From Luminiphilus sp051201685 (lineage in GTDB: Bacteria > Pseudomonadota > Gammaproteobacteria > Pseudomonadales > Halieaceae), in NCBI RefSeq assembly GCF_051201685.1, contig NZ_CP179213.1, positions 3,224,001 through 3,288,000 on the forward strand: DNA of 64,000 nt. The letters are read 5' to 3'. Positions 25,627 through 33,902 of the stretch are shown here, piece by piece; positions within the stretch are counted from its first letter, which is position 1; each line of letters begins with the position of its first letter. The translations under genes were made by a program, and so were the position numbers. Under the pieces are notes generated by a model that saw only the letters and a list, made by a program, of their open reading frames with translations, was not told where the DNA came from and searched no databases.

Positions 25627-25687
25627 GGCTAGTTTTGGACACATCTAATGGGCACTCAGGATTTGGAGTCAGAAGGCCAAACTAGCC
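25627..25687. repeat. Long inverted repeat at the left edge of the restriction-modification block
   Basis: GGCTAGTTTTGG (25627-25638) pairs with CCAAACTAGCC (25677-25687) with one extra T, around a 38-base spacer. It starts 11 bp after the preceding stop. It may be a terminator-like structure or a remnant of an insertion. The rest of the 320-bp gap to 25936 shows nothing recognisable. Confidence 0.5.
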
Positions 25688-25936
25688 ATTGGCATCAAAA
25701 GCGTCGTCGCTCCCCCTCTTAGTCTTATCCTCAGTTTGAGTTCAATTTATGTAAAGCGTTCTCCGGGGATGCGGCGGCACCGGAAGCTTGAACTCTACTA
25801 ACTCCTGCACACCATACCCATATGGATCTATTATGACCCCCGCTGCGCAGATATAGGCGGTCAAACCCGAAAGCAGGCCTGGAGCTGTTCATAAATACAG
25901 GATACACTGGGCCTCCAAACACAGAAGTAGTAGCAA

Positions 25937-27676
25937 ATGAACCACATTGAACTTTTTGCCGGCTGCGGAGGCCTGTCCCTAGGGTTGGAAGCAGCAGGGT
26001 TTGAGATGCTGCTGGCCAATGAACTCTCACCGATGGCGGCCGAGACGTTCGCGTACAACCTCCTTGGTTTCGACGCTTCTAAAAACCCTAGTAATACCCC
26101 CGACAACATTCAATGGGGAGACTCTTCATTCCCGAGAAATGACCCATCTAGATGGTCGGAGTGTCCGGTGGATTTTCTCATGGGTGAACCCACGACCGTT
26201 TACAATGACCTTCTTAGCTCGAAGGGGCCTGAGTCACTCAAGGGCGGCCTAATAGTCGGTAGCATTCTGCAATTGAACAAAACTTTTCAAAGACCGGAAG
26301 GCAAAAAATTACTGTCCGTTATCAAGGGCGCTTTCGGTGAGGGGCGAGTTGATCTCGTATCGGGTGGACCACCGTGCCAAGGGTTTAGTATGGCCGGTTT
26401 ACGGGACAAAAATGACGAGAAAAACTCCCTGCCATACGCATTTGCCGACTTTGTTTCTATGGTCAGACCGAGAATGGCCCTGCTAGAGAACGTCACGGGG
26501 ATACTTCGCCCCTTTAGCGATAATTCTGGAAAGCACTATGCCTCCGTTAATGTCGCTCGAGTTTTTGCGGACCAAGGCTATGTACCACTTTGCCTTCATG
26601 TGAATGCGAAGTATGCGGGCGCAGCTCAGAACCGTCGGAGATTTATCATGCTTGCTTTTGATGATCAGTTGGCTTCTGATCTTATCGAAGCTTGCGACGA
26701 CAAGCCGGTTCGTAATGCACTCATTCAAGCGATGGGTTTTGCAATGGCGGTCCGTGGCGTCTCTAACAAAGTAGACTTTCCGCACGAATTTATGGCCGTC
26801 CATGATCTCGAGGCGCACATTAGCGGTAAGCGTCCAAATGAATTGTTTAACTCTCCCATTTTTGCTCCCTTGAGCGCATACGCTGGCCTCGAATTTACTG
26901 TAGGAGAAGCCATCGGCGATCTGTGCAGCGAGAGGGTGGGTAAGCGAGATTACGTTCAGCACATCAACCGGCTGATGGAACCGGTGGTCTATCATGATGA
27001 TGCCCAGCCCCCGAACCATGTGATGCGGCGCAACAGCAAAAAAATTCAAGCGCGCTTTAGGCTCTACCAAGTAGTTGAAAGGCTGCAAGCCAGTGAGCGA
27101 AAAGGGATAATTCGTTATCTTACCAGCGCAACAACTGAAGCCATAGAATCAGGAGAGCTCCTTGGACTTGGTGACTGTATGCCAAAGTCGATTTTGCAAA
27201 CCTTGGCAAAGGAGCAGAACTGGTTGTTAAACCCGGAAGGTGAACGCATTCAGATTACTGATAGTTCTGCACTGTTCAGACTCCTCGAATTGCTACACAC
27301 CAAAAAGCGTAGCCAGAGAGCACTTAATCGGGATAAGCCCGCTCCGGCGGCTCTGTCCATCCCTGATGATGCCTGCCATTATTTGGAAACAATGGATCAA
27401 CGGACGCTGACAGTCCGCGAGATGGCCAGATTCCAGAGCTTTCCTGACGGCTTCGTGTTCCGCTCGAAGGAAACTACTGGGGGTATTCGGCGCCGATTTG
27501 AAGTGCCTCAGTACACTCAGGTAGGCAATGCTGTTCCGCCCATACTTGGGGAAGCGCTGGGTAAGGTATGCGCAGCGCTGCTTACGGTGGGGAGAACTGC
27601 AATCATCAGTGATACACCTCTCCGGGCATCACAGACTCAAGCGGAAGTACCCGTAGCACTGGGAAAAGTTCGGTAG
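25937..27676 (+). CDS. DNA (cytosine-5) methyltransferase of a type II restriction-modification system
   Basis: Transfers a methyl group from SAM to C5 of cytosine in the recognition site. The 579-residue protein has the motifs in canonical order: I (LFAGCGGLSLGLEAAG, 6-21), IV (SGGPPCQGFS with catalytic Cys147), VI (ENV, 184-186), VIII (QNRRRF, 231-236) and X (QVGNAVPP near 535). About 120 residues between motifs I and IV and a long region before motif IX exceed the minimal core; the latter holds the target-recognition domain. The specificity cannot be read. Its last 48 bases overlap the 3' end of the convergent nuclease gene. The base composition is visibly more AT-rich than neighbours, suggesting acquisition. 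Confidence 0.95.
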   Translation: MNHIELFAGCGGLSLGLEAAGFEMLLANELSPMAAETFAYNLLGFDASKNPSNTPDNIQWGDSSFPRNDPSRWSECPVDFLMGEPTTVYNDLLSSKGPESLKGGLIVGSILQLNKTFQRPEGKKLLSVIKGAFGEGRVDLVSGGPPCQGFSMAGLRDKNDEKNSLPYAFADFVSMVRPRMALLENVTGILRPFSDNSGKHYASVNVARVFADQGYVPLCLHVNAKYAGAAQNRRRFIMLAFDDQLASDLIEACDDKPVRNALIQAMGFAMAVRGVSNKVDFPHEFMAVHDLEAHISGKRPNELFNSPIFAPLSAYAGLEFTVGEAIGDLCSERVGKRDYVQHINRLMEPVVYHDDAQPPNHVMRRNSKKIQARFRLYQVVERLQASERKGIIRYLTSATTEAIESGELLGLGDCMPKSILQTLAKEQNWLLNPEGERIQITDSSALFRLLELLHTKKRSQRALNRDKPAPAALSIPDDACHYLETMDQRTLTVREMARFQSFPDGFVFRSKETTGGIRRRFEVPQYTQVGNAVPPILGEALGKVCAALLTVGRTAIISDTPLRASQTQAEVPVALGKVR

Positions 27677-28570
27677 CTCCGCGCCGAGAGAGTCCCGCAC
27701 CGCCCGCCCACTATCCGGACCAATTCGTGCTTTTGCGAAGTAGGCGGATAGATCCTGTGCAATCCCGCTCTGACCTTCCACTCCCCAGTAATTACCTCCC
27801 GTCAAGGCTGCGAGCCGCTGGACAGACAAAGACGTAGGCTTAAAGACTTCAAGCTTGTTGGACGGCGCCGTGGCAAAAGCGTAGCTGAAATATTTGAGCT
27901 GGCTCAATGACCTATTGTTGCACCCCACAACCACGTTTTTAGTGTGCTGAGCCGCATAAACCATATCCCACAGCATTGGGACTTGTGCGTTGTCATTCCA
28001 GTTCGTCTTGCACTGGATAACACCAACCGTCAGTTCGTGAAAATTTCGGTCCGCAATGGCAGCAAGTCGCTTCATGGCTTCTTTAGGTGCCGCAATTTCC
28101 TCACTGAGCTGAAGAGAATCGTGCTCGGGGAAAGTTACCGCCACTAAATCCGATTCAGTGCTGGCTTTGATGTTTCCATAAAACACCGACAGAGCATCCC
28201 GCACAGGCTGGGGCATCATGGTGCCTTTTTTGTAAACTACTGAATTCGAGCCAACCAGCATTAGGTTTAAGTAATAACAAACAATACCCTCCCACGCGAC
28301 ACCACCGCCAGAGAGCATATCTTGTCCTCGGCTCTCGCCGTCGGGAGAGCTACCAGTGGACCGAAAGATATCTCGAAGATGCTTTGCGACCTCAAGAAAT
28401 GCAGTTGCTGCCACGGTTCCATCTACATCCAACAACCGCGGAGCTTTTATCTTTGTTAATATCTGGTCCTCAATGATAGGTTGCCAAACAGGAAACGCCC
28501 TACTCACAGTTTCAATGGAGAGAACGCTGTCGATTATCTGCTTTCGCATAATTTCAATGCTGCTTGTCAT
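27629..28570 (-). CDS. Type II restriction endonuclease, PD-(D/E)XK type
   Basis: Predicted to cleave DNA at the site protected by the convergent methyltransferase. The 313-residue protein has a plausible PD-(D/E)XK core: Glu139-Ser-Asp141 in TESDLVAV, then Gln186-Cys-Lys188 in VIQCKTNWND and Asp202 thirteen residues further on. The D-X46-K-X13-D spacing resembles the Cfr10I/Bse634I/NgoMIV group of CCGG-cutting enzymes (KX12-13E there), and the QCKTNWND segment reminds me of BsaWI-like enzymes; this is inference. The ATG at 28570 has GAGGG upstream. It is AT-richer than the chromosome around it. Three TGCCCTAG elements lie in its promoter region. Confidence 0.85.
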   Translation of the reverse strand: MTSSIEIMRKQIIDSVLSIETVSRAFPVWQPIIEDQILTKIKAPRLLDVDGTVAATAFLEVAKHLRDIFRSTGSSPDGESRGQDMLSGGGVAWEGIVCYYLNLMLVGSNSVVYKKGTMMPQPVRDALSVFYGNIKASTESDLVAVTFPEHDSLQLSEEIAAPKEAMKRLAAIADRNFHELTVGVIQCKTNWNDNAQVPMLWDMVYAAQHTKNVVVGCNNRSLSQLKYFSYAFATAPSNKLEVFKPTSLSVQRLAALTGGNYWGVEGQSGIAQDLSAYFAKARIGPDSGRAVRDSLGAELPNFSQCYGYFRLSL

Positions 28571-28596
28571 GGCAAAGCCCTCGTATTATATTTCAA

Positions 28597-28678
28597 TGCC
28601 CTAGCGCGTTATCTGTTTTGCCCTAGGCCGTTAAAACAGTGAAACAAATCTAGGCAATGGAGTCAATGCCCTAGGGCA
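28597..28678. promoter_or_regulatory. Array of TGCCCTAG elements upstream of the restriction endonuclease gene
   Basis: TGCCCTAG occurs at 28597-28604, 28619-28626 and 28667-28674; the last extends to the perfect palindrome TGCCCTAGGGCA (28667-28678). The first two start 22 bp apart, about two helical turns. The second is framed by CTGTTTT (28613-28619) and AAAACAG (28633-28639), a larger dyad on nearly the same centre. They start 27 bp upstream of the nuclease ATG, and a TATAAT on the minus strand lies at 28585-28590. This looks like an operator set; no controller-protein gene is visible nearby. Confidence 0.7.
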
Positions 28679-29084
28679 ATTTATATTTTTTCAAGGACGT
28701 ACTCGACTGAGGTTTTATCGGTTCGAGAAAGAACAAGGGTCCTCAAGGACGAATTGGAAGCAGGCAGCGACAGATAATCGCGATCACCGACAGGCAACTT
28801 AAGGCCGTCAAAACAGCGATGTTAGATCTAGCAATGCCGGCAACCTGTGGAGTAGGCGCAGAAACGCGGATGCCTCGAGCTGCCGGCCTGTAATAAACTG
28901 TTCAGGTGATTGATATGGCTGAAGCGCTCCCGAATTTTAAGATAAGGGTACCGCGGTTGGGTTCATCGTCCAGACAGAGACGGGATTAAATAAGTCGATT
29001 ATGGATGCTCATGACAACTTAAAGCGCCTCTTAAGTAAGCACGGCATCCACGACCATGAAGAGCAGAGCCAGGGGACAGGCAAT
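28679..29084. other. 406-bp region without a supported gene
   Basis: AT-rich sequence upstream of the restriction gene. No protein-coding frame longer than a few dozen codons, no tRNA and no integrase remnant was recognised. A plus-strand frame from 29001 to 29204 is rejected because it runs antisense through a terminator and the small zinc-ribbon gene. Confidence 0.55.
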
Positions 29085-29134
29085 AAAAAGCCGAGGGGCG
29101 CAGGGCCCAGTAAGCGGGGTGGTCAGCCTCGGCT
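29085..29134 (-). terminator. Intrinsic terminator of the small zinc-ribbon gene
   Basis: On the minus strand AGCCGAGG (29134-29127) pairs perfectly with CCTCGGCT (29096-29089), followed directly by TTTTATT. The stem overlaps the last base of the TAG stop. The roughly 30-base loop is GC-rich and may fold further. Confidence 0.75.
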
Positions 29135-29312
29135 ACCGCTTCTTAGCCTTCCAAGTGCCACCATACTGATAGCTCTTTTCGTGCTTTGTTTTGACCGCGT
29201 TTAAGCAGGGCTCGCACAGAAACTGCCATTCAGGGCTATCGCCATAACGGCAGCGGTACAGCACCGGTGACACCACTGAACACTGCCCACAAGCTTTTTC
29301 ACGCGTTCTCAA
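29133..29312 (-). CDS. Small CxxC-CxxC zinc-ribbon protein, function unknown
   Basis: A 59-residue protein easily missed because it starts at TTG (29312). It reads RTREKACGQC, then SPVLYRCRYGDSPEWQFLC, then EPC and a C-terminal SYQYGGTWKAKKR. Two CxxC pairs (Cys8/Cys11 and Cys33/Cys36) make a zinc-ribbon-like fold. The YRCRY and YGGTWKxxK pattern is, as I recall, a conserved short hypothetical family in marine proteobacteria. AAAGG lies about a dozen bases upstream of the TTG, and an in-frame TAA upstream limits the start. A perfect terminator follows the stop. A role in nucleic-acid or ribosome binding is only a guess from the fold and basic C-terminus. Confidence 0.7.
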   Translation of the reverse strand: MRTREKACGQCSVVSPVLYRCRYGDSPEWQFLCEPCLNAVKTKHEKSYQYGGTWKAKKR

Positions 29313-29418
29313 GACGAGGCTTACCTTTTAGTTCGGGTAGTGGAAGTACGCCGCACCGCGAGAACAGGCTCAATGCTTAAACGCCAATTGCCCGAGGCTT
29401 TGTGACTTAACCGATCGG

Positions 29419-31047
29419 TTAATGGGCGGCAGCCTCACGCAACCGATCCCGCAGCTCGTTCTTGCGAATCTTACCCGTAGTAGTTTTGGGCAGTGGTCCA
29501 AACACCACTTTTTTGGGGCGCTTAAACCCCGCCAACAGTGACCGAGCATGATCGAGCAGCTCTTGCTCGGTGGCCGTGCTGCCCTCGGCAAGCTCTACGA
29601 AAGCACAGGGTGTCTCGCCCCACTTCTCGTCGGCCATAGCCACCACCGCGACAAAGTCGACTGCCGGGTGGTTATACAGGGCATTCTCAACTTCGATTGA
29701 CGAGATATTTTCGCCCCCCGAAATAATAATGTCCTTGGCGCGATCGCGAATTTCAATATAGCCGTCGGGGTGCTGCACCGCTAAATCTCCCGACCAAAAC
29801 CAGCCGTCGCGAAACGCGGCGTCGGTTTCTTCGGGGCGCTTCAAATACCCCTTCATAACAATGTTGCCGCGAAACACCACTTCGCCCTGGGTCTCTCCGT
29901 CTAGGGGCACGGGCAAGCTGGTCTCTGGGTCTAGCACTAAAACGTCTTCTTCCAGCTCATAAGCCACGCCTTGGCGAGCCTTAAGCTTCGATTGCTCATC
30001 GAGAGGCAGCGCCGCCCACTCGGGCTTCGCCGCACAAACCACAGCGGGGCCATAAACTTCGGTCAGGCCATACACATGAGTAATAGCAATACCCATGGCT
30101 TCCATAGCTTCAATAACCGGGGCCGGGGGCGGTGCCGCAGCGGTCATCATGCGCACTTTTTGGTCAAAGGGCTGACGCTCCTCGTCGGGAGCGCTGGCAA
30201 TCATCGACATAATAATGGGCGCGCCACAGAGGTGAGTCACACCGTGCTCGGCAAAGGCCGCGTAAATGCCTTTGGCGGTGGGGCCGCGCATAAACACATG
30301 GGTACCCGCGAGCAACGTAATGGTTCAGGGGAAGCACCAACCGTTGCAGTGAAACAACGGCAGCGTCCATAGATAAACGGGGTGGTGAGGCATTTCCCAG
30401 GTCACAACATTGTTGACCGAGTTGGTCCAGGCGCCGCGATGGGAATACACCACCCCCTTGGGGTGACCGGTGGTGCCCGAGGTGTAATTCAGTGCCAGAG
30501 CGTCCCACTCGTCGTCGGGCAAGGCATAGGCAAAGTCTTCCGAGCCCTCAGCCAGTAGGGCCTCATAGGTCAGTGCGCCAATACACGCACCCCCGGGGCC
30601 CTCGGTATCTTCAATATCAATTACCAACAGCTCGCGACCCGACAGGCGCACGGCTTCTGCGGCCACGGTAGAAAATTCGGTATCTACCAGTAACACCGAG
30701 GCCTCGCCATGTTCGAGAATGTAACCCAGCGTGCTGGCCTCAAGGCGCATGTTGTTGGCGTTGAGTACCGCACCGAGCATGGGCACGGCAAGGGCACACT
30801 CGAGTGCTTCGGGTATGTTGGGGGCAATAAGCGCAACGGTATCGCCTTTGCTCACCCCGCGCTTTGCCAGCGCTGAGGCTAGCCGTTTACAGCGCGCCGC
30901 CACCTCACCCCAGTTACGGCGAATGTTCCCATGTACCTGAGCGGGTAAGTTCGGATGAACCCGTTCGACGCGTTTTAAAATAGACACCGGTGACAGCGGC
31001 GTGTGGTTCGCCGCGGTCTTGGCTAACTCGGGGCCATCAAACAGCAC
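29419..31047 (-). pseudogene. Acyl-CoA synthetase (DmdB-like) interrupted by an in-frame TGA
   Basis: An AMP-forming acyl-CoA ligase of 542 codons, the length of methylmercaptopropionyl-CoA ligase DmdB. A GTG start at 31047 overlaps the upstream dmdA-like gene by 11 bp. The N-terminal part holds the P-loop-like YTSGTTGHPKG; the C-terminal part holds TGKIRKNEL with the catalytic Lys, and HVYGLTEVYGPA. Codon 241 (30327-30325) is TGA directly after HCNGWCFP, where relatives have Trp (CFPWT). Reading continues in the same frame without any other defect. So this is a single TGG-to-TGA change, a sequencing error, or read-through. If untranslated beyond it, residues 242-542 with the AMP-binding and swivel domains are lost. 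Confidence 0.88.
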
Positions 31048-32218
31048 TGGCAGCCGTGGTCGCGCTCAGCGAGGCGGCAGTGATTTGTTTCTTGGGGTCA
31101 TAAAAAGGCTTTTCCACCACCGTAGCTAACCGCACACCGTCGGGCATGGCAACTGCTATTTCAGTGCCCACTGCTGCCGCTTCGCAGTCGACCATGGCCA
31201 GAGCAATGTTCTTTTTCAGCCGGGGTGAATACACCGCCGAGGTGACTTTGCCCACGGGAGCGCCGTTGACACTGAGTTCCCAGAATCGCGTGTTCGGCGC
31301 CGGCAACGCCTCGCCGTCAATCACCAGGCCTACCTGCTGTCGGGTGATACCGGCATCACGAATAGCCGTGAGCGCCGCCTTGCCAATAAATTCAAGGTCG
31401 GTATCAATAGCCGCCCAGTGACCCAAACCCACCTCGAAGGGGTTGGTCTGGTTATCCATGTCAGCGTGGTAAGAAAGCATGCCACCTTCAATGCGGCGAA
31501 TGGTGGAAGTGTGGCCGGGCTTTAGCCCGAAGGGCTCCCCCGCCGCCATAATGGCTTCCCACAAATCGCTGCCCCGGCTGCCGTCGAGCAAGTAAATCTC
31601 GTAACCCAACTCACTGGACCAGCCCGTGCGGGATACGATTAAAGGAATGCCGTTTAGAGTGTATTCCCGCAGCCAGTAATACCGCAGGTCGGCAATATCG
31701 TCGCCAAACAGCACTTTGGCAATCTCCCCCGAGTTGGGCCCCTGCAGCTGCAACGGTGACACGTCGGGCTCGCAAATGTGAACGTCCATGCCGGCATTCA
31801 CCGCCACCCCTTGAGCCCACAACAATATATCGCTGTCGGCGAGAGACAACCAAAACTTATCTTCCGCCAGGCGCAGCAGCACCGGGTCGTTCAAAATACA
31901 GCCATCGTTGTTCGTGATCATGACGTACTTGCACTGGCCCACTGCCAGTTTCGAGAGATCTCTCGGCGTGAGTAGCTGCACAAACCGGGCTGCGTCGGGG
32001 CCGGTAATTTGTACCTGCCGCTCTACCGCTACGTCGCAAAGAATGGCGGTGTTCACCAAATTCCAGAAGTTTTCCTCGGGGTCGCCGAAGTCCCGGGGAA
32101 TGTACATATGGTTGTACACCGAAAAGCCCTGAGCACCCCAGCGCACCGTGGCGTCAAAGTAAGGTGACTTGCGTATTTGTGTTCCAAAACCAAATTCTTG
32201 TGATGGCTGGTTTGTCAT
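31037..32218 (-). CDS. dmdA: DmdA-like DMSP demethylase (GcvT/aminomethyltransferase family)
   Basis: Tetrahydrofolate-dependent demethylation of dimethylsulfoniopropionate to methylmercaptopropionate is the likely role. The 393-residue protein is GcvT-fold but carries segments I associate with DmdA rather than GcvT: SVYNHMYIPRDF, CDVAVERQVQITGPDA, LTPRDLSKLAVGQCKY, NDPVLLRLAEDKFWLSLADSD and HADMDNQTNPFEVG. Length agrees (about 370-390). The ATG at 32218 has GGAG seven bases upstream; the longer frame to 32329 is not needed. The next gene is a DmdB-like ligase overlapping by 11 bp, the second step of the pathway. DMSP-independent DmdA-like paralogues exist, so activity needs testing. Confidence 0.7.
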   Translation of the reverse strand: MTNQPSQEFGFGTQIRKSPYFDATVRWGAQGFSVYNHMYIPRDFGDPEENFWNLVNTAILCDVAVERQVQITGPDAARFVQLLTPRDLSKLAVGQCKYVMITNNDGCILNDPVLLRLAEDKFWLSLADSDILLWAQGVAVNAGMDVHICEPDVSPLQLQGPNSGEIAKVLFGDDIADLRYYWLREYTLNGIPLIVSRTGWSSELGYEIYLLDGSRGSDLWEAIMAAGEPFGLKPGHTSTIRRIEGGMLSYHADMDNQTNPFEVGLGHWAAIDTDLEFIGKAALTAIRDAGITRQQVGLVIDGEALPAPNTRFWELSVNGAPVGKVTSAVYSPRLKKNIALAMVDCEAAAVGTEIAVAMPDGVRLATVVEKPFYDPKKQITAASLSATTAASAV

Positions 32219-32541
32219 AACCACACTCCACGATCTTATTATTTGTTCAACATGCCACTGCCTTTTGCAGTGATCCCATCGGGGGCTTTGCGGGGAGTAG
32301 TGCCCCCTAAAAACCCTATAACTGCGCAAAGCAAGCGCTTGGTAGCAGGGCTGTGTATCGCGCCGTGCTCAAGGCTATTCACCATAGCGCCAATTAGCCT
32401 ATTGGTGACGACAGAGCCCTCGGTCTCGAAAGCCAAACCATAGCTTTGATGCAGCCTTACTCAACCGAAATGCTACGCCTAGGCGTATACAGGAAACAGC
32501 CCACAAGTGGCCCAATAACGGCGTGCTTGGGGATAAAAACG
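32219..32541. other. 323-bp intergenic region between the dmdA-like and rimK-like genes
   Basis: Both neighbours are read leftwards, so this carries the promoter of the dmdA-like operon and the tail of rimK. No gene, strong hairpin or known riboswitch was recognised. Confidence 0.55.
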
Positions 32542-33747
32542 TCAGTCGGCGACGCTGCCGCTGTCGTCCAGCTCGGGAAGGTCTTGAGGTACCGGTCGAC
32601 GGCGCCGGCGAGTGCGCACAGGAATCATGCCGCGCATGACTTCGAGCTTACCGAAACACAGCAATTTGTCTTCAGCTTCCAAAGCACGACTGAGGCGGGG
32701 GTTAGGAATCACCCGGGTGCCTCGGTACAGCGTGAGTACGTTGAGCTCTCGGTCATTAAGCTGAAAGTCAGCCACGGTTTTGCCTACAAACTCGGAGCCC
32801 TCGGGAATATAAATTTCACTCACCCCGTAGCCCTTACTCACCGTTAAGCGCTGACGCACGTCGATCTCGGGAAAGTCGACTTGGGCCGCAATGTAGTCGA
32901 CCACCGCCCCGGCAATATCTAGCTCAGTACAAGTCTCAATGCCCTCAAGCCCTGGGGAGGAATTAACTTCCATAACTTGGGGACCGTTTTTGCCTTCCAG
33001 CATGTCGACCCCGGCCACGTTGAGACCCATAATTTGGGCGCAGCGCACGGCGGTCTCGCGGTATTCGTCGTCAAGCTCAACGGGCTCGGCAATACCACCC
33101 CGGTGCACGTTGCTGCGAAACTCCTGACCCTGAGCCACCCGGCGCATGGCAGCCACCACTCGATCGCCCACGACAAAGGCACGAATGTCCCGGCCCTTGC
33201 TCTCGGCAACAAACTTTTGAATCAGCACGTTTTGTTTTTGGCTTTGCAGTAACTCAATAATCGACTCGGCCTGTTTCACGGTGTCGGCCAACAAAACGCC
33301 AATGCCCTGAGTACCCTCAATGAGCTTAATCACCACCGGAGCGCCACCTACCCGTTCTATGGCCGGTAACACGTCTTTCTTGTCGCGAACGAAGCTGGTT
33401 CGGGGAATACCAATATTGTGGCGACTCAAAATTTGCAGGCTACGCAGCTTATCCCGGCTGTTGAGAATGCCGTGGGCGGTATTGGCGCAAAAGATCCCCA
33501 TCTCCTGAAACTGCCGCACCACCGCCGTGCCGTAATAAGTGACCGAAGCGCCCACTCGGGGTAACACGGCGTCATAGTCGCTCAGCTGCCGCGTGCGGAA
33601 ATACAAATCCGGGGAGCCCCGGTCGAGGTCAATCGAAAAATTGAGGGTGTTGAGCACCTTTACCTCGTGGCCGCGCTGCTCGGCGGCTTCGCGAAATCGA
33701 ACGGTGCTGTAAGCCCTGGGGGCGCGAGAAAGAATGGCAAATTTCAT
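32542..33747 (-). CDS. rimK: RimK-family alpha-L-glutamate ligase with C-terminal TrkA-C-like domain
   Basis: ATP-grasp ligase adding glutamate to a protein C-terminus (ribosomal S6 in E. coli) or to a small molecule. The 401-residue protein has the RimK N-terminal fold (MKFAILSRAPRAYSTVRF), the ATP-grasp loop LIEGTQGIGVLLAD and metal-binding MEVNSSPGLEGIE. After about residue 295 a separate domain follows (IYIPEGSEFVGKTVADFQLND ... ALEAEDKLLCFGKLEVM), which resembles the TrkA-C/RCK ligand-binding domain and is absent from E. coli RimK (300 residues). The tail is Arg-rich (TRRRRRP). Divergent and 155 bp away is its usual partner, a retropepsin-like protease, supporting a shared modification/removal system. 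Confidence 0.88.
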   Translation of the reverse strand: MKFAILSRAPRAYSTVRFREAAEQRGHEVKVLNTLNFSIDLDRGSPDLYFRTRQLSDYDAVLPRVGASVTYYGTAVVRQFQEMGIFCANTAHGILNSRDKLRSLQILSRHNIGIPRTSFVRDKKDVLPAIERVGGAPVVIKLIEGTQGIGVLLADTVKQAESIIELLQSQKQNVLIQKFVAESKGRDIRAFVVGDRVVAAMRRVAQGQEFRSNVHRGGIAEPVELDDEYRETAVRCAQIMGLNVAGVDMLEGKNGPQVMEVNSSPGLEGIETCTELDIAGAVVDYIAAQVDFPEIDVRQRLTVSKGYGVSEIYIPEGSEFVGKTVADFQLNDRELNVLTLYRGTRVIPNPRLSRALEAEDKLLCFGKLEVMRGMIPVRTRRRRRPVPQDLPELDDSGSVAD

Positions 33748-33902
33748 GAGTGCGAACCGGTTTGGTAATAATAAAAAATCCGTCCTATGGCGCAGCCACT
33801 ACCTCAGTCTGTGAGAACGGGAGCGAGACTTTAGAGCATGCCATTGAAATCGCAAGCCAATAACTGCCATATTGCACTATTGCCCCAATAAGGGGTCTAG
33901 CA

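Noticed and set aside
25617..29132. Mobile element or tRNA-associated island around the restriction genes
   Set aside because: Composition suggests acquisition, but no integrase, transposase, tRNA or attachment repeat could be found, so no element is claimed.
29001..29204. 67-codon plus-strand frame near the restriction genes
   Set aside because: It runs antisense through the terminator and the small CxxC-CxxC gene, whose motif-level conservation is convincing; its own ribosome-binding site and sequence are not.
30325..30327. TGA as selenocysteine in the ligase
   Set aside because: Related proteins have Trp, not Cys, at this position and no downstream selenocysteine-type hairpin was seen; a nonsense change or read-through as Trp fits better.
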